A stretch of DNA of 64,000 nucleotides from Nissolia schottii (GCA_003254905.1 QANU01011901.1:461002-525001), one strand, 5' to 3'. Counted from the stretch's first letter, positions 14,161-24,010 are shown. Notes: generated from the sequence alone by a model not told the origin. Translations and numbers: made by a program.

Positions 14161-14985
14161 CCTATCTAATATTATTAGAAACAATACATTGAATCCTTTT
14201 ATTAGGCATTGAATGGCAAGCTGGGAGGAATGTGGGGCACTAGTAGTTAGTAGTAGGACACATTTAGTGCCAAATCATTGTCAACACGACAAAGAAAGAT
14301 CACTGAATTTACTCTCTCTCTATTTCATTCTGGGTTTTGTTTGTTCCTCTGTGCATTTACTAATTCAATAGGCTGTTTGGTTGAATCCCTTTCTACAATT
14401 ATTTTAAGCTTTATTTTCTTCGGTACAAAGCTCTAGTTAATATACATGTGGAGACAGTGTGTGAGAACTCAAAATTATATAGATTGGATATTAATTTGTA
14501 CATTGGAACAGTCATCACGAGGGAGACTCTGACAATATAGCTTAGATCTTACAAACTTAGTGGCATATAAAACAAGGAAACCAATGCCTGCAACAGCAGG
14601 ATAAATATTCCACACAATGATACATAGATTCCTTCAACAGAATAAGATTCACATGGTTTTGGGCCTCATCTGAATTCAAACATCCTCAATTTTATTTTCA
14701 CAAAATGTTATACATAACCTAAGGTCCAAATTGGAGGATCCTACAATTTTTTTTTTAAAATTACATTATATGATGCCATAACATATATGATATAATCTGA
14801 GGTGTGGATGAATTGAAGGAGTTCATCTTCACTTAACCAAATGTCAGGGAATTGATCGTTAGTTTTTTTTTTATGTAGAGCAGTCTTAAATCGGGTCAAT
14901 TATTCCACCTTTAAAAATGTCTACAAGTTAATGAGAAATTAGTCATTAAACTAGCATCAAGGCATACCTTGCTAGTGTAAAAAAA
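14161..14985. other. Intergenic DNA downstream of TAS3
   Basis: AT-rich, without recognisable genes. It probably includes the 3' end of the TAS3 transcript on the minus strand. Confidence 0.5.
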
Positions 14986-15031
14986 ATAATGTATGATGTT
15001 GTTTGAAGCTAGGCCAAATTAAAAGTTGAGA

Positions 15032-15052
15032 AAGCTCAGGAGGGATAGACAG
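15032..15052 (-). promoter_or_regulatory. TAS3 3' miR390 site (cleavable)
   Basis: The plus strand reads AAGCTCAGGAGGGATAG, identical to miR390 positions 1-17, so the minus-strand transcript pairs with it. Only the last four miRNA positions mismatch. Predicted cleavage is between 15042 and 15041. Confidence 0.93.
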
Positions 15053-15168
15053 GGAAGGAGAAGATGAGTTATGCGGCAAAGGGGAGAGGCAGAGATATGA
15101 CTCTATATCAGTGAATTCTGACATAGTGTCTTTCATGAAAGCAAAAACGAAGACAAGGGACAAGGATT

Positions 15169-15189
15169 TGGGTCTTACAAGGTCAAGAA
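15169..15189 (-). ncRNA. tasiR-ARF copy near register D7
   Basis: The minus strand reads TTCTTGACCTTGTAAGACCC plus one base, the conserved tasiR-ARF. It is directly adjacent to the second copy. Confidence 0.95.
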
Positions 15190-15210
15190 AAGGTCTTACA
15201 AGGTCAAGAA
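15190..15210 (-). ncRNA. tasiR-ARF copy near register D8
   Basis: The minus strand reads TTCTTGACCTTGTAAGACCT plus one base, exactly 21 nt from the first copy. Confidence 0.95.
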
Positions 15211-15293
15211 AAAAAAAAGGACTACAATGGAAAGAAGAGGGGAGACAGAAATTAGATGATGAAGAAGAACATCATCAGATATGGTAGGTGAAA

Positions 15294-15314
15294 AAGCTCA
15301 GGTAAGATAGCACC
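15294..15314 (-). promoter_or_regulatory. TAS3 5' miR390 site (non-cleavable type)
   Basis: The plus strand reads AAGCTCAGG, then TAA where miR390 has AGG, then GATAGCACC. The block of mismatches falls at miRNA positions 10-12, which prevents slicing but allows AGO7 binding, as described for TAS3. Confidence 0.9.
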
Positions 15315-15317
15315 ATA

Positions 15318-15416
15318 TTAGTATGAACCTGCTGCAGCCACCAATGTTGTTCCAGGGGAACAGTGTGCTCCAAATTCAGTGCCATTAATGTTGCTGCTAC
15401 TCATCATCACATGCAT
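15318..15416 (-). CDS. TAS3 upstream small ORF (32 codons)
   Basis: A minus-strand frame beginning MHVMMSSSNI and ending LVAAAGSY followed by TAA. The stop lies three bases before the 5' miR390 site. In Arabidopsis TAS3 a short ORF also ends immediately before this site, and ribosomes stall there against the AGO7-miR390-SGS3 complex. The peptide is probably not the functional product; the position is. A CTGCAG just upstream might be a splice acceptor, in which case the real start lies in an upstream exon. Confidence 0.6.
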   Translation of the reverse strand: MHVMMSSSNINGTEFGAHCSPGTTLVAAAGSY

Positions 15417-15420
15417 TAGA

Positions 15421-16098
15421 AAACGTTTATTGGCATCACCTGCAGCAGCATGCTCTTAATTAGCGCAGAGAAATGAAGAGAAAAAAAAATGGCAGGTAAC
15501 AGAAGCCAGCTTTTTAATTATTAGATACAAGACAACACATCAATTAAAGAAAATGAGAATGTATAATTGTTTTTATACTATAATTATTGCACATATTGAA
15601 AATAAAAAGAGGAGGGAAAAATGTCAGAACACTAAAGCAAACATATAAAAGTTAGTCCAAGAAAACTGTGAGCTAATATATATGACCATATGATAAGAAT
15701 TAATAATAGAAGAACTGCAACACTACCTTTAACAAACCAATCTTTTGGTTTCATATTCATCTTTGAGATCCTCCCACCTTACTTCAAGCTATATTTGTTA
15801 TGGTAAGGTTATATATATCATTCATAGGAGAAATATTCTTCATATGCTTGCTTTATATAATAATAATACTATGCGGAGGAAAAGGGGTAAAGGTGGGTGC
15901 GTGAGGCGGCTAGTGGGCTTTTTTTTTGTAATGGACCTGACAGTGACAGGTCCAAAGGCCCATAAAATAATGTAAACAGACTTTTTGGCGTCATCAGGGC
16001 GAGCATAACGCTGAATCCTACTGCCCCCGCCGTGCAGGCCCCCGGGAGTAAAAATGCAACCAACCAAGTTAAACTTATTAATAAATAAATAAATAAAT
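15421..16098. other. TAS3 upstream region and intergenic DNA
   Basis: Presumed TAS3 promoter and leader on the minus strand. Overlapping open frames at 15840-16067 (one rich in G/C) have no family signature that I recognise. Confidence 0.45.
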
Positions 16099-16272
16099 GA
16101 GTTTAATTTGTATCTACTAACACAATATCAAAAAATTTACACTGTCATCCAATCAAATTTCTTGATATCCATGACTTTTGAAGCATAGAAAGAGAAAATC
16201 AACTAATGTGACAATATTTTATTGGTTAATGCTGTAAAAAAAACTTTACATAAATACTATATAGTTTAATTT
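16099..16272. mobile_element. MITE with long terminal inverted repeats, copy 2
   Basis: It starts GAGTTTAATTTGTATCTACT and ends in the inverted form (TATAGTTTAATTT), with the same TTTACACTGTCATCCAATCA-type inner arm as copy 1 at 12905-13086. It has no coding capacity and abuts the Stowaway-like MITE that begins at 16295. Confidence 0.6.
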
Positions 16273-16294
16273 TAGATAAACAATAAAAATAGTA

Positions 16295-16581
16295 CTCCCT
16301 TCGTGCACTATTAGATGTCGCTTTTGACAAATGCACACATATTAAGAAAAAAATTAACTTGTAGACACTTAAAGAAAACATCAAGTGCTTACAATGAATT
16401 ACTCTTCAATTAGTGAAAGAGACTGCTATGAAAGTTTGTAACTACAATAGTAGAAAATTCATAATAAATAGGGGTATAGTTGAAAAGACAATAATTAAGA
16501 TTTTCTTAATCTAATCAAATGACAACTAATTTTGAACAAAGTTGTGGGTAAAATGTGACATCTAAGAGCAGACAGATGAAG
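16295..16581. mobile_element. Stowaway-like MITE, copy 1
   Basis: The left end CTCCCTTCGTGCACTATTAG is flanked by TA; the right end ...CAGACAGATGAAG is flanked by TA. The inner segment with TTTTCTTAATCTAATCAAAT and GACAACTAATTTTGA matches the better preserved copy at 41638-41905. Stowaway elements are moved by Tc1/mariner transposases. The ends here are eroded. Confidence 0.6.
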
Positions 16582-16811
16582 TAATAACAAGATTGTTAAA
16601 ATCAAGATTTTATGTAGAATCAGAATTGCAAAATGAAAACGTAAAATGTGAAATCAAAACATTATTCAAATGATAAGATCATTCAAACCAAGTAATAGTG
16701 GTGAGATTAGTTGCCCTCTTTAAATTCGTAATATCATAAGATTCTAAAATTTAAATATAAATATATCTTCACCTGTTTTCATTTAACATTGATTAGTGTC
16801 TGGGTTGTGGT

Positions 16812-17797
16812 TGTTAAACATTGTAGGTGAATGGAGATTGGGCTTACTAGGCAAGCGATAAATCAAGAAAATAAATATTGTATTATGTATTGTATTTCTG
16901 AATGTACTCACAAAGCAAAGTACAAAGATGATATTCCTATTTATAGGCTAAAAGTAAGATAAAGATAAACTTAATAAAGAAGATAGATAAATATCATAAC
17001 AGATAAACCTAAATAAATTTAAGATAAGATAAGATATAATAATACCTTTATTTATTCTCAACATCCTCCTTCAAGTTAAAGCTCAATGGGCTTTAAGTTT
17101 GCCACAAAACGACAATGGTGTCTGCACGGAAACAGATGAGTCGTGTTTGTATGAAAGCAGACAGGTCATGTCTACATAAAAGTAGGAAAATTGGATGGAA
17201 CCATTGAGTTGGACGTAACCAGCAAAGGTAACGAGTGATGAAAACGAGTGATTATGGGTAATGAGCGTAGACAAGAGTGGCTAGGCGGAACCAATGGAAG
17301 CAACGGGTGGCTAGGCGGAACTAGCTGGGCATAACCAACAAGTAAGGCAACAAATGGCTGGACAAAACCAGCAAAGGTAATGGATGGTTGGGCGTAACTA
17401 GCAAAGGTAATAAGTGACTCGGTAGCTGGACATAACCAACACAAGTGATGAGTGTAATTTGTGTCATTAACATATGGTGAACGAAGCAGAAACAGAGAAG
17501 GAGCCTAAGTTCTGGTAGCAGAAGCGTAAAAGGGAGTTCAAGGTGGTACCATGACTCTGATATCATGTTAAACAACAGAGGTGAAAGGGGAGAATAGCAC
17601 ACTATGTAAGAGAATGATTATATTATGTATTATATTTTTTAATGTGTTAAAAAAATACAAAGATGATATACTTATTTATAAGTTAAAAATAAAATAAAAA
17701 TAAACTTAATAAATAAAATAAATAAACATCTTAACACATATACTTAAATCAATTTAAAATAAAATAAAATATAATAACATCTTAATTTATTATTATG
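16812..17797 (-). mobile_element. TRIM-type non-autonomous LTR retrotransposon
   Basis: Two related repeats of about 230-250 bp (16812-17063 and about 17566-17797) flank a roughly 500-bp non-coding interior. On the minus strand the LTR begins TGTTGAGAATAAATAAAGG and ends near a TGTTTAACA-like word. A primer-binding site resembling the initiator-Met tRNA end (TATCAGAGTCATGG) follows the upstream LTR, and a purine tract (GAAGGAGGA) precedes the downstream LTR. The whole is about 1 kb without gag or pol, which fits TRIM elements of Copia-like ancestry. The interior holds short diverged repeats built on GGCTGGACAAAACCAGC-like words. The LTRs differ strongly from one another, so this is an old fossil copy. 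Possible 5-bp flanks are GTGGT and GCGGT. Confidence 0.7.
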
Positions 17798-18724
17798 GGC
17801 GGTACAACATGGGGAAGAAAATTGAAAGGGTCCTCTCTGCCTTGGTATCCGTGCTGGCTGGCTTTTTCAGTATAAGGCAGCGTTTGCTCGTGTGAGTGAC
17901 GTTGATTTACCCCCGAAAAACTCCCCAATTTCACAAGCATTTTGCCTTTTGGACTAACTTCATTGGAGAATAATTCCAAATAGTAAACAAATGAATAATA
18001 CTAATAATAATCACCCAGGACCAGGATTTTGTACCTTTGTCACAATCACACGCTAATAAAGTGATGGATTATATGACTCATTGACCCATGTCACGTATCT
18101 GGATGGCATTGCACGTGGGAGAATAATAAGAGCCCAGGGGCATTTTTTTTTTTCGTAGCCTTTATTTTTTGAAGTTCTTTTTGCTTTTGTAGATTGTAGT
18201 TTTCCTTGAATGGGCACAGCATGGTTGTTTATAAAGGTAAATGTGGTTTATCTAGGAACTTGCTTAGAAGTACTCAAGGTGCAACTATGACTCTGAGTTA
18301 CCCCGCAAATAGGGAACATAAAAACGTGTAGTCTATTGCGCAAAATGATGAAGGAATCTTATGTTACCCAAGCAAAATTTCTCCTATGTTAAACTAAACT
18401 AAACTAAACTATACTATGGATTGATGCATCGAAAATACGTATACTAAGAACTTGGTTCTAAAGATGCCAGCAATGAGAAATCAAAATTAGAATCACAGTA
18501 TCCAAAGCTATGTGGTCAAACAACTTTCACAAACTCACTTTCCCCAAGTCGTTGGCCTTCGTTCTTGTAATTCTTATTATATTTTTTTTCCATTTTTCTT
18601 TTGACTGCAGCCCCTAGAGATTGTACGATCTCTCACTTTCAGGAGTCACTAACCAGATAATAGAAGTACTGCCACTTTCTTTTGGAAGACAAATTCAGGG
18701 GCAAATACATGTATATGAGTTTAA
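17798..18724. other. Intergenic DNA
   Basis: No supported gene. A minus-strand open frame of about 65 codons starting at 17979 has gene-like composition but no recognised family and runs into the TRIM end. Confidence 0.4.
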
Positions 18725-19165
18725 ATGAGTTAAAATTCAGATATATGGGCCAATGTAGAAAATTATGGATGTATGGACGATGGGTACAAAATTGGGAGGA
18801 GGTCAGCCGATTTCAGCGGAGAGGACAGGGGCTGAAATCGGCACATCCTAGGCCGATTTCAGTACCTTTTAAAAAAACAATTCAGGGCTGAAATCGGCAT
18901 ATCCTGGGCCGATTTCAGCCCCTTTTAAAAAAATATAAAAATTTTCGTAGCTGAAATCGGCACACTCTGGGCCGATTTCATCCTCTTTTTTTTTAGAAAA
19001 AAGAATTTTCGGAGCTGAAATCGGCCCAGGGTGTGCCGATTTCAGCCCCCTTTAAAAAAAAATTCAAGGGGCCGAAATCGGCACACCCTGAGCTGATTTC
19101 AGCCCAAAATTCTCATACATCCGTAATTAATTTGAAGAGCCCACATTTTAGAAAATAAAATTTTC
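18725..19165. repeat. Cluster of inverted repeats on the motif GCTGAAATCGGC
   Basis: Five successive units of about 60-70 bp each carry GCTGAAATCGGC, a short spacer (for example ACATCCTAG), then GCCGATTTCAGC. Each unit can fold into its own hairpin, separated by T/A-rich linkers such as CCCCTTTTAAAAAAA. In the fourth unit the spacer is in the opposite orientation. The whole cluster is flanked by longer inverted arms (GGATGTATG near 18770 against CATACATCC near 19117, with GATATATGGGCCAA against AAAATGTGGGC further out), so it may be a foldback transposon. The family is unknown to me. Confidence 0.6.
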
Positions 19166-19273
19166 CAAAGACATACATAGGGAAAAAAAACCACAAATCC
19201 ATGTATTCTCCGAAGCATATATATTCACTCTATGTTCTAATAATATTATTTTCTTCCTTATATTAGTCTTTTT

Positions 19274-19358
19274 TGTTTTTTTAAATTAATTGATAATTCA
19301 ATGCATCTGAACACACTTGTGTTCAAATGCATTGAATTATCATTAAATCTAAAAAAAT
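19274..19358. repeat. Long near-perfect hairpin
   Basis: The arms GATAATTCAATGCAT and TGAACACA pair with TGTGTTCA and ATGCATTGAATTATC. The pairing extends through T-rich/A-rich flanks to about 40 bp per arm, with a loop of only two or so bases and few mismatches. It is a foldback element or an siRNA-producing hairpin rather than a known miRNA precursor. Confidence 0.65.
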
Positions 19359-19591
19359 AAAAAAAATTAACATTGGACATTAATATTGATTTATAGTACT
19401 TAAGAATACATAAAAATTAATAAATCAAAAAAGATAAGGCTCTTGAAATACATTATTTTTCCTTTTGGACTGTGCTGGCTCTTGCATCTTGCAGTAAATT
19501 TCATTAATTTATACTAGTAGTATTTTGTTGACACTTTTTTGATTTTTTTTATGCTTGACACTTATTGATTGATCAAAGTTACAAGTAAATA

Positions 19592-19870
19592 CTCCATCCG
19601 TCTATAAATAAGAACTTTTTTAGAAAATGAATTTTGTTCACAAATATTTGTCATTTTAAAATTTAAATGTAATATCAATTATTTATTTCTATGTTTTACC
19701 CTTATTTAAGGATTTAATGGAGAGAGAATTTATATAAAGAGAATTAGAGAAAAACAAAAAAGGTAAATTCATCAAGTCAATATAAATCTTTTGGATACTT
19801 GTATAATATTAATAATTTTTTAATAAGTGTGCAAAATTTTTTAAAACTCAATTTTTATAGAGGGAAAGAA
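19592..19870. mobile_element. Stowaway-like MITE, copy 2
   Basis: It begins CTCCATCCGTCTATAAATAA after TA and ends TTTTTATAGAGGGAAAGAA before TA. The ends are inverted relatives of each other and match the CTCCCTCCGTC terminus. Non-coding. Confidence 0.6.
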
Positions 19871-20147
19871 TATATGCTTTAGATCTAGATATTCTATAGT
19901 GAAAATCCTTTTAATGTGAAAGTTTAATCTACTATTTTTAAAGTATGTTTGGTACGAAGATAAAATGAAGTTAAAAAAACTCTTAACTTAAATTCATTAG
20001 TAATTTTACTTATGAGCTTATACATAACATTTTTACCCCCATTTTTACTCTAATGCCAAACACACTATAAAAAGATTTTGAATCCAAATCTAATTTGACA
20101 GCACTTTCTATATGAGACAAATAAGAGAGGTGCATTTGGCTAGCTAA

Positions 20148-20150
<3 letters not shown>

Positions 20151-20188
<38 letters not shown>
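20151..20188. repeat. (AT)n microsatellite
   Basis: About 19 AT units. Confidence 0.95.
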
Positions 20189-20193
<5 letters not shown>

Positions 20194-22300
20194 CCTTTTT
20201 TTTCTTTGCTTTTTGATTTAAACCGTTTTGATAAACAAGTTTAAAACATAAAAATGATAATGAATGAATGTGAGATTGAGGGTTCGTAGACTTGTTTTGA
20301 AACTTAGGGAATGTAGGGAGGGAAAGGTGAAAGAAAATAGATGAAAAATGGAATGGAAGGAAAAAGAAGAAATGGGAAATATGAGGGTTGAATGGTGAGG
20401 GGTGAACAGCCCTACCTCCCAATCCAAGCCCTAGTTTGGGTGGTCCAGTTATGGAGCTAAGAGCAAGCAATTTTAGGTCTATTTCATATACGCCCTTGGG
20501 TCCGGGCTTCTTTATTCTGGTGTTTTTTTTGCTAGTTTCTACTATGTGTGTATGTGTGTGTGCTCTTTAAGCTATCTCTCTCTGTGTATTCCCTCCGAAA
20601 ATCCTTCTCCTTTATCTCTTTTTCCCCCCTCTTTTTTCATGCCTAGGATCCCTTAGATGTGTCCCTTTCAAAGACTGCACTCTGCAGGGCTCTTTTCTGC
20701 CCCCCCTCCCCACTTGTCACCATCACTCCATCCCCATGCAAGTCCCTTTCACTAAAAAACCTAGTATGGACAAAACCTCCTTTTGTCTGTCTATCCTAGA
20801 CCATGGTGGGAAGGTCCCTAAAGTGTGCAAGGTTGGTGGAAGGTGCTGCTTTGTTGGCAGGTCGCCAGGGGGCATGTTAGATAAGCCCTGGTGCCTGTCT
20901 GGAGACTGTTTTGTTGTTGTCACACATAGGCTTGCTGTAAGGGCGCGTTTTGGCTTGCTCTCTAAGCTCCTTAGCTGGCCAAAAAGGCCTTGGAGAGGAT
21001 CCCATGGCATCTTTGGGATGTGGGGCAATGTCCAAAACCCTCCAATCCATAACCCCTCATAGTTCCCCTTCTTGTCCCTTTGTAGGCATATTTGAGGCAT
21101 GTCTTATGACACCACCCTATGTCAACCCTTTAATGACCACAAGGAGACAAGTGATTATGTTTTGACCTAATCTAACATTGATAATTATTCTTAATCTTCA
21201 CATTACAAAAGGGTCTACATCACTTTTTATAGTGAAAGTTTAAATACAAAGTGTCTAGGTTGTAGCTATGATTTGGTGTATGTATCATCCCGCTTTCACG
21301 TTCAAGCTCAGTGGGTGGAGCCTTTGAACTTTCCATAAAGGCTTTGAATAAGTGCCGTCTTCGAAATAGCCTATGAGGGTACGTAAACAGGAGGAGGTTT
21401 GAAGGTGAGGGAAACATGCACCTAACACACACACCTTAACACGTGAAATTTAGCTAATTGATTGATTGAATTATTATTCCAACAAGTGACTAAGGATGGT
21501 AAACTGTGCAATACCAAATCAAGAAAGCAATAATGCACAATATAAGGATAAAGTGGGAGCTTGAGAGATGCATAACAACCCGTACATGTCCCCTTGATCA
21601 TTTTATGTGACCCACTTGGTATGCGAGCAGAGCAGGTAGGAACAAAAAAAAGCCGTGCAAATATTTCCTCAGGAAAAAGGTGGGAAAAGAAATGAAGAGT
21701 GAGTTAATGTTTCTTTTTGAATTTGGAATCCATGCGTGGTGTTTCCAGCTGACCTACCATCAATTTCCGGGTAAAAAGATTGACTTGAAAATGGGAAAAT
21801 GCTTGTTATATTAGTTTGTTTTCTATCACACCTCAGCATCTGCATTTCTGGATAATAGAAAATGAGGTGAGACAATCCATATGAATAAAATTGGAATTTT
21901 AAAACAATCTTTGTAACCCTGATATGTGTCTGCGATTTTGTTTGTGATTTTCTTATGAACATGTCAGCGGAGAGCAATAATAATACTACTGCTGAAATGA
22001 TGAATGAGTTGAACAGCATTCCTGATGGTTGGACATTTTTTCACACAAGTTAAAGATACATAAATGTGGGTAGCTATAAAACTTAAATTGCAATTTTACA
22101 CGAGTTTTTCTTAGACAAACTGAACTCAATGCAGTTAAAAACTTCATCTCAATTGAACTTAATTGAATTCAGTTGCGAGGCTCCAAACACACAATAGATA
22201 TACCTGAGGTGAGCAACTATTGAGTTCTGATTGTGACACTACAAAATAAGCCGTTCAGGGCCATTCAATTACATTCTCGAACCGTACTGGACTCTACAAG
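20189..22300. other. Intergenic DNA with a GC-richer island at about 20640-21180
   Basis: The island is unusual for this window. It keeps long open frames on both strands (plus 20736-21062, minus 20723-21100) and contains a small hairpin (GGCAGGTCGCCAGGG against CCCTGGTGCCTGTC, about 20858-20898). I recognise no protein family and no conserved miRNA here. It could be a non-coding transcript, a promoter region or a decayed gene. Confidence 0.4.
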
Positions 22301-22372
22301 TTTATAGATTTCTGTTAATATTACAACTGAACAATCACATACAAGGTTTAAGCCTTAATGGCAAACGGGGAC

Positions 22373-22686
22373 TTAATCCTTTTGGCGTTTGGGCAGGGGA
22401 AAGGACACTCTTTGATTTGGATTCTGTTGCATCTCTGAAGCCTTCTCTTCTTGCGAGGGGTTGGGATTGGCAACCTCTTCATCCTCTGTTTCTTCTATAG
22501 GTTCGGCCGGCCTTTTGTTCGGAATTACGAGCTGGTAGTTGGGACTGATTAGTGTGTCCTGATCAGGTGGAAGAGGAACACCAGGCCCTGCTATACTCTT
22601 CGGCAATGGTATCTTGTTGCGGTTTTGAGCCAACTCCAGAAGTACCTGGAATGCAATTACATTCAACATGTTATTGCTCAAACACA

Positions 22687-22718
<32 letters not shown>

Positions 22719-23643
22719 AAGAGCATATGGCATCAATTGACCAAAGAGATATGGATCCTTTCAAGCAAGTACAGCAGCAAAAAATATATCCAACTAAAAA
22801 ATGGATCTCAGCAACAGGTTTCTAGTTTCTAAATAATTGTAACTTTAACTCTAAAAAATTGGCAATCTCAGCAAGACTCCCAAACAAGTAACAAATTTAA
22901 ATTAGCACAAGATTAATTTCCGCAAGTTTGCAGTAAGAAAATGCAATACAGAAAGAGTGAGAACCAAGAAATCTAGAGCCAAGAGGAGAGTGAATAAGAC
23001 AATTGCAACAATTTACATGCAATGCCTTTCTCAATCAAGTATAATAATTTGGCAGATAAGTCAATTGCTTTAAAGTATGTAGCACGGGTGCTGGACCTGC
23101 TGGTATTTTCTATGAGAACTACGTAACCACAAGCTCTCCCATACGTCATAATACCTTGGCACTTGCAAACTTCAGCAAGTTGCTTCAAACTATCAATGCA
23201 TAATATAGAATGATTGGAGAAAAGGAATACCTTTATCAGGAAAAATATTATGATATGCAAGTAATCTGCTCTCTCTTTTCTTTTCTTTTTTTTCCTTTTT
23301 GTATACATGAAACAAAATTACAAAACCTACACTTTGTGACAAGAATAATAATTGCAAATGCTAAGATATGAAAAATTACCTCACGAGGGGGCGGCTGCGA
23401 GAAGCTGACATTGACCTTGGATTGAATGGCAAGCTTAACATCATCACAGTCAATTGCAGACTTCGCCGCATGCTCCGAATAAACCTGCGCATCAGTCAAC
23501 ACATCAACCACATAGCGATACCATAACTCCAGAAACTTGTGTATGACGCGAGGATCATAGTCCTCCACGCCCATCGATTTCAGCAGCGACTTCACAATCT
23601 TCGCATCCCTTGGCATTGCCAAATCCTCATCTTTATCTGCCAT
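22373..23643 (-). CDS. TAF9: Transcription initiation factor TFIID subunit 9
   Basis: TAF9 is a histone-fold subunit of TFIID (and SAGA) that pairs with TAF6 at core promoters in the nucleus. There are two coding exons: 23643-23380 and 22645-22373 (joined ...[16 protein letters not shown]), giving 178 residues, close to the usual plant length. The histone fold occupies about residues 10-85 ([19 protein letters not shown], then [18 protein letters not shown], then [13 protein letters not shown]). It is followed by the conserved linker [19 protein letters not shown] and a low-complexity acidic/Gln tail ending [12 protein letters not shown]. The intron has GT/AG ends and contains an (AC)n run. 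A 5' leader intron (23830-23664) is likely. The frame is intact and the gene looks functional. Confidence 0.96.
22687..22712. repeat. (AC)n microsatellite in the TAF9 intron
   Basis: About 13 AC units, close to the splice acceptor of coding exon 2. Confidence 0.9.
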
Positions 23644-24010
23644 ATCCCTCCACCGCTCAGAAACTGATTTAGAAAAAAAATAAACATTAACAAACAGGCA
23701 CCAATAATTCCTTCAATATTTAGAAGCGAATAAGCAGAAACTAGGGTGAACGGATAGCGGAAACCCCCAAATGTTTCCAAGGCACATCTCGTAACGAGAA
23801 AAAGCGAAGAGAGAGTTAAGAGAATTGAACCTTCGGATTCGGAGATAGAGATTTCCGGGAGCTTGAGTGTATTTGGGGTAGACGGCGGCGACGGTTGATG
23901 GAAGCGAGCGACGGAGGGGTATAGCTGCGCCAGCAGAGATGGAATTGGGAGTTTCTTCAGACGTCGGAGTCTTCGTTTGGGTTTTTTTTTTTTTGGTTCG
24001 CGAGACTTAG
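23644..24010 (-). promoter_or_regulatory. TAF9 leader and promoter
   Basis: On the minus strand a leader exon ends CCGAAG/GTTCAATTC (donor at 23830) and a T-rich acceptor CTAAATCAG (23664) precedes the short second leader segment before the ATG. The upstream DNA at about 23880-24000 is CG-richer than its surroundings, as in many housekeeping promoters. Confidence 0.55.

Larger units (their letters stand above)
14986..15420 (-). ncRNA. TAS3: TAS3 trans-acting siRNA precursor (two tasiR-ARFs, two miR390 sites)
   Basis: A non-coding RNA cut by AGO7-miR390 and converted by RDR6/SGS3 and DCL4 into 21-nt phased siRNAs, including tasiR-ARF, which silences ARF2, ARF3 and ARF4. On the minus strand the order is: a small ORF (15416-15318), a miR390-like 5' site (15314-15294), two directly adjacent tasiR-ARF copies (15210-15190 and 15189-15169), then the 3' miR390 site (15052-15032). 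The two-tasiR-ARF form corresponds to the long TAS3a type of seed plants. The 5' site has mismatches at miR390 positions 10-12, the known non-cleavable arrangement. The 3' site pairs perfectly over miRNA positions 1-17. The tasiR-ARFs lie 21 nt apart and almost exactly in cycles 7 and 8 from the predicted 3' cut. Transcript ends are only estimated. Confidence 0.95.

Noticed and set aside
14972-15163. 63-codon minus-strand frame inside the TAS3 transcript
   Set aside because: It overlaps the 3' miR390 site and the phased siRNA region of a known non-coding precursor; there is no protein family match.
17172-17602. Overlapping minus-strand frames with repeated LVGYAQ/VPPSH-like words
   Set aside because: They come from the short repeats in the TRIM interior. 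TRIM elements do not encode proteins.
20144-20470. 108-codon minus-strand frame ending in an Ile-Tyr run
   Set aside because: The tail is translation of the (AT)n microsatellite and the rest is low-complexity Phe/Ser; no domain is visible.
20858-20898. Hairpin GGCAGGTCGCCAGGG/CCCTGGTGCCTGTC considered as a miRNA precursor
   Set aside because: The stem is too short for a plant miRNA duplex and matches no conserved miRNA that I know.
22552-22825. His-Thr-rich plus-strand frames over the TAF9 intron
   Set aside because: They translate the (AC)n microsatellite.
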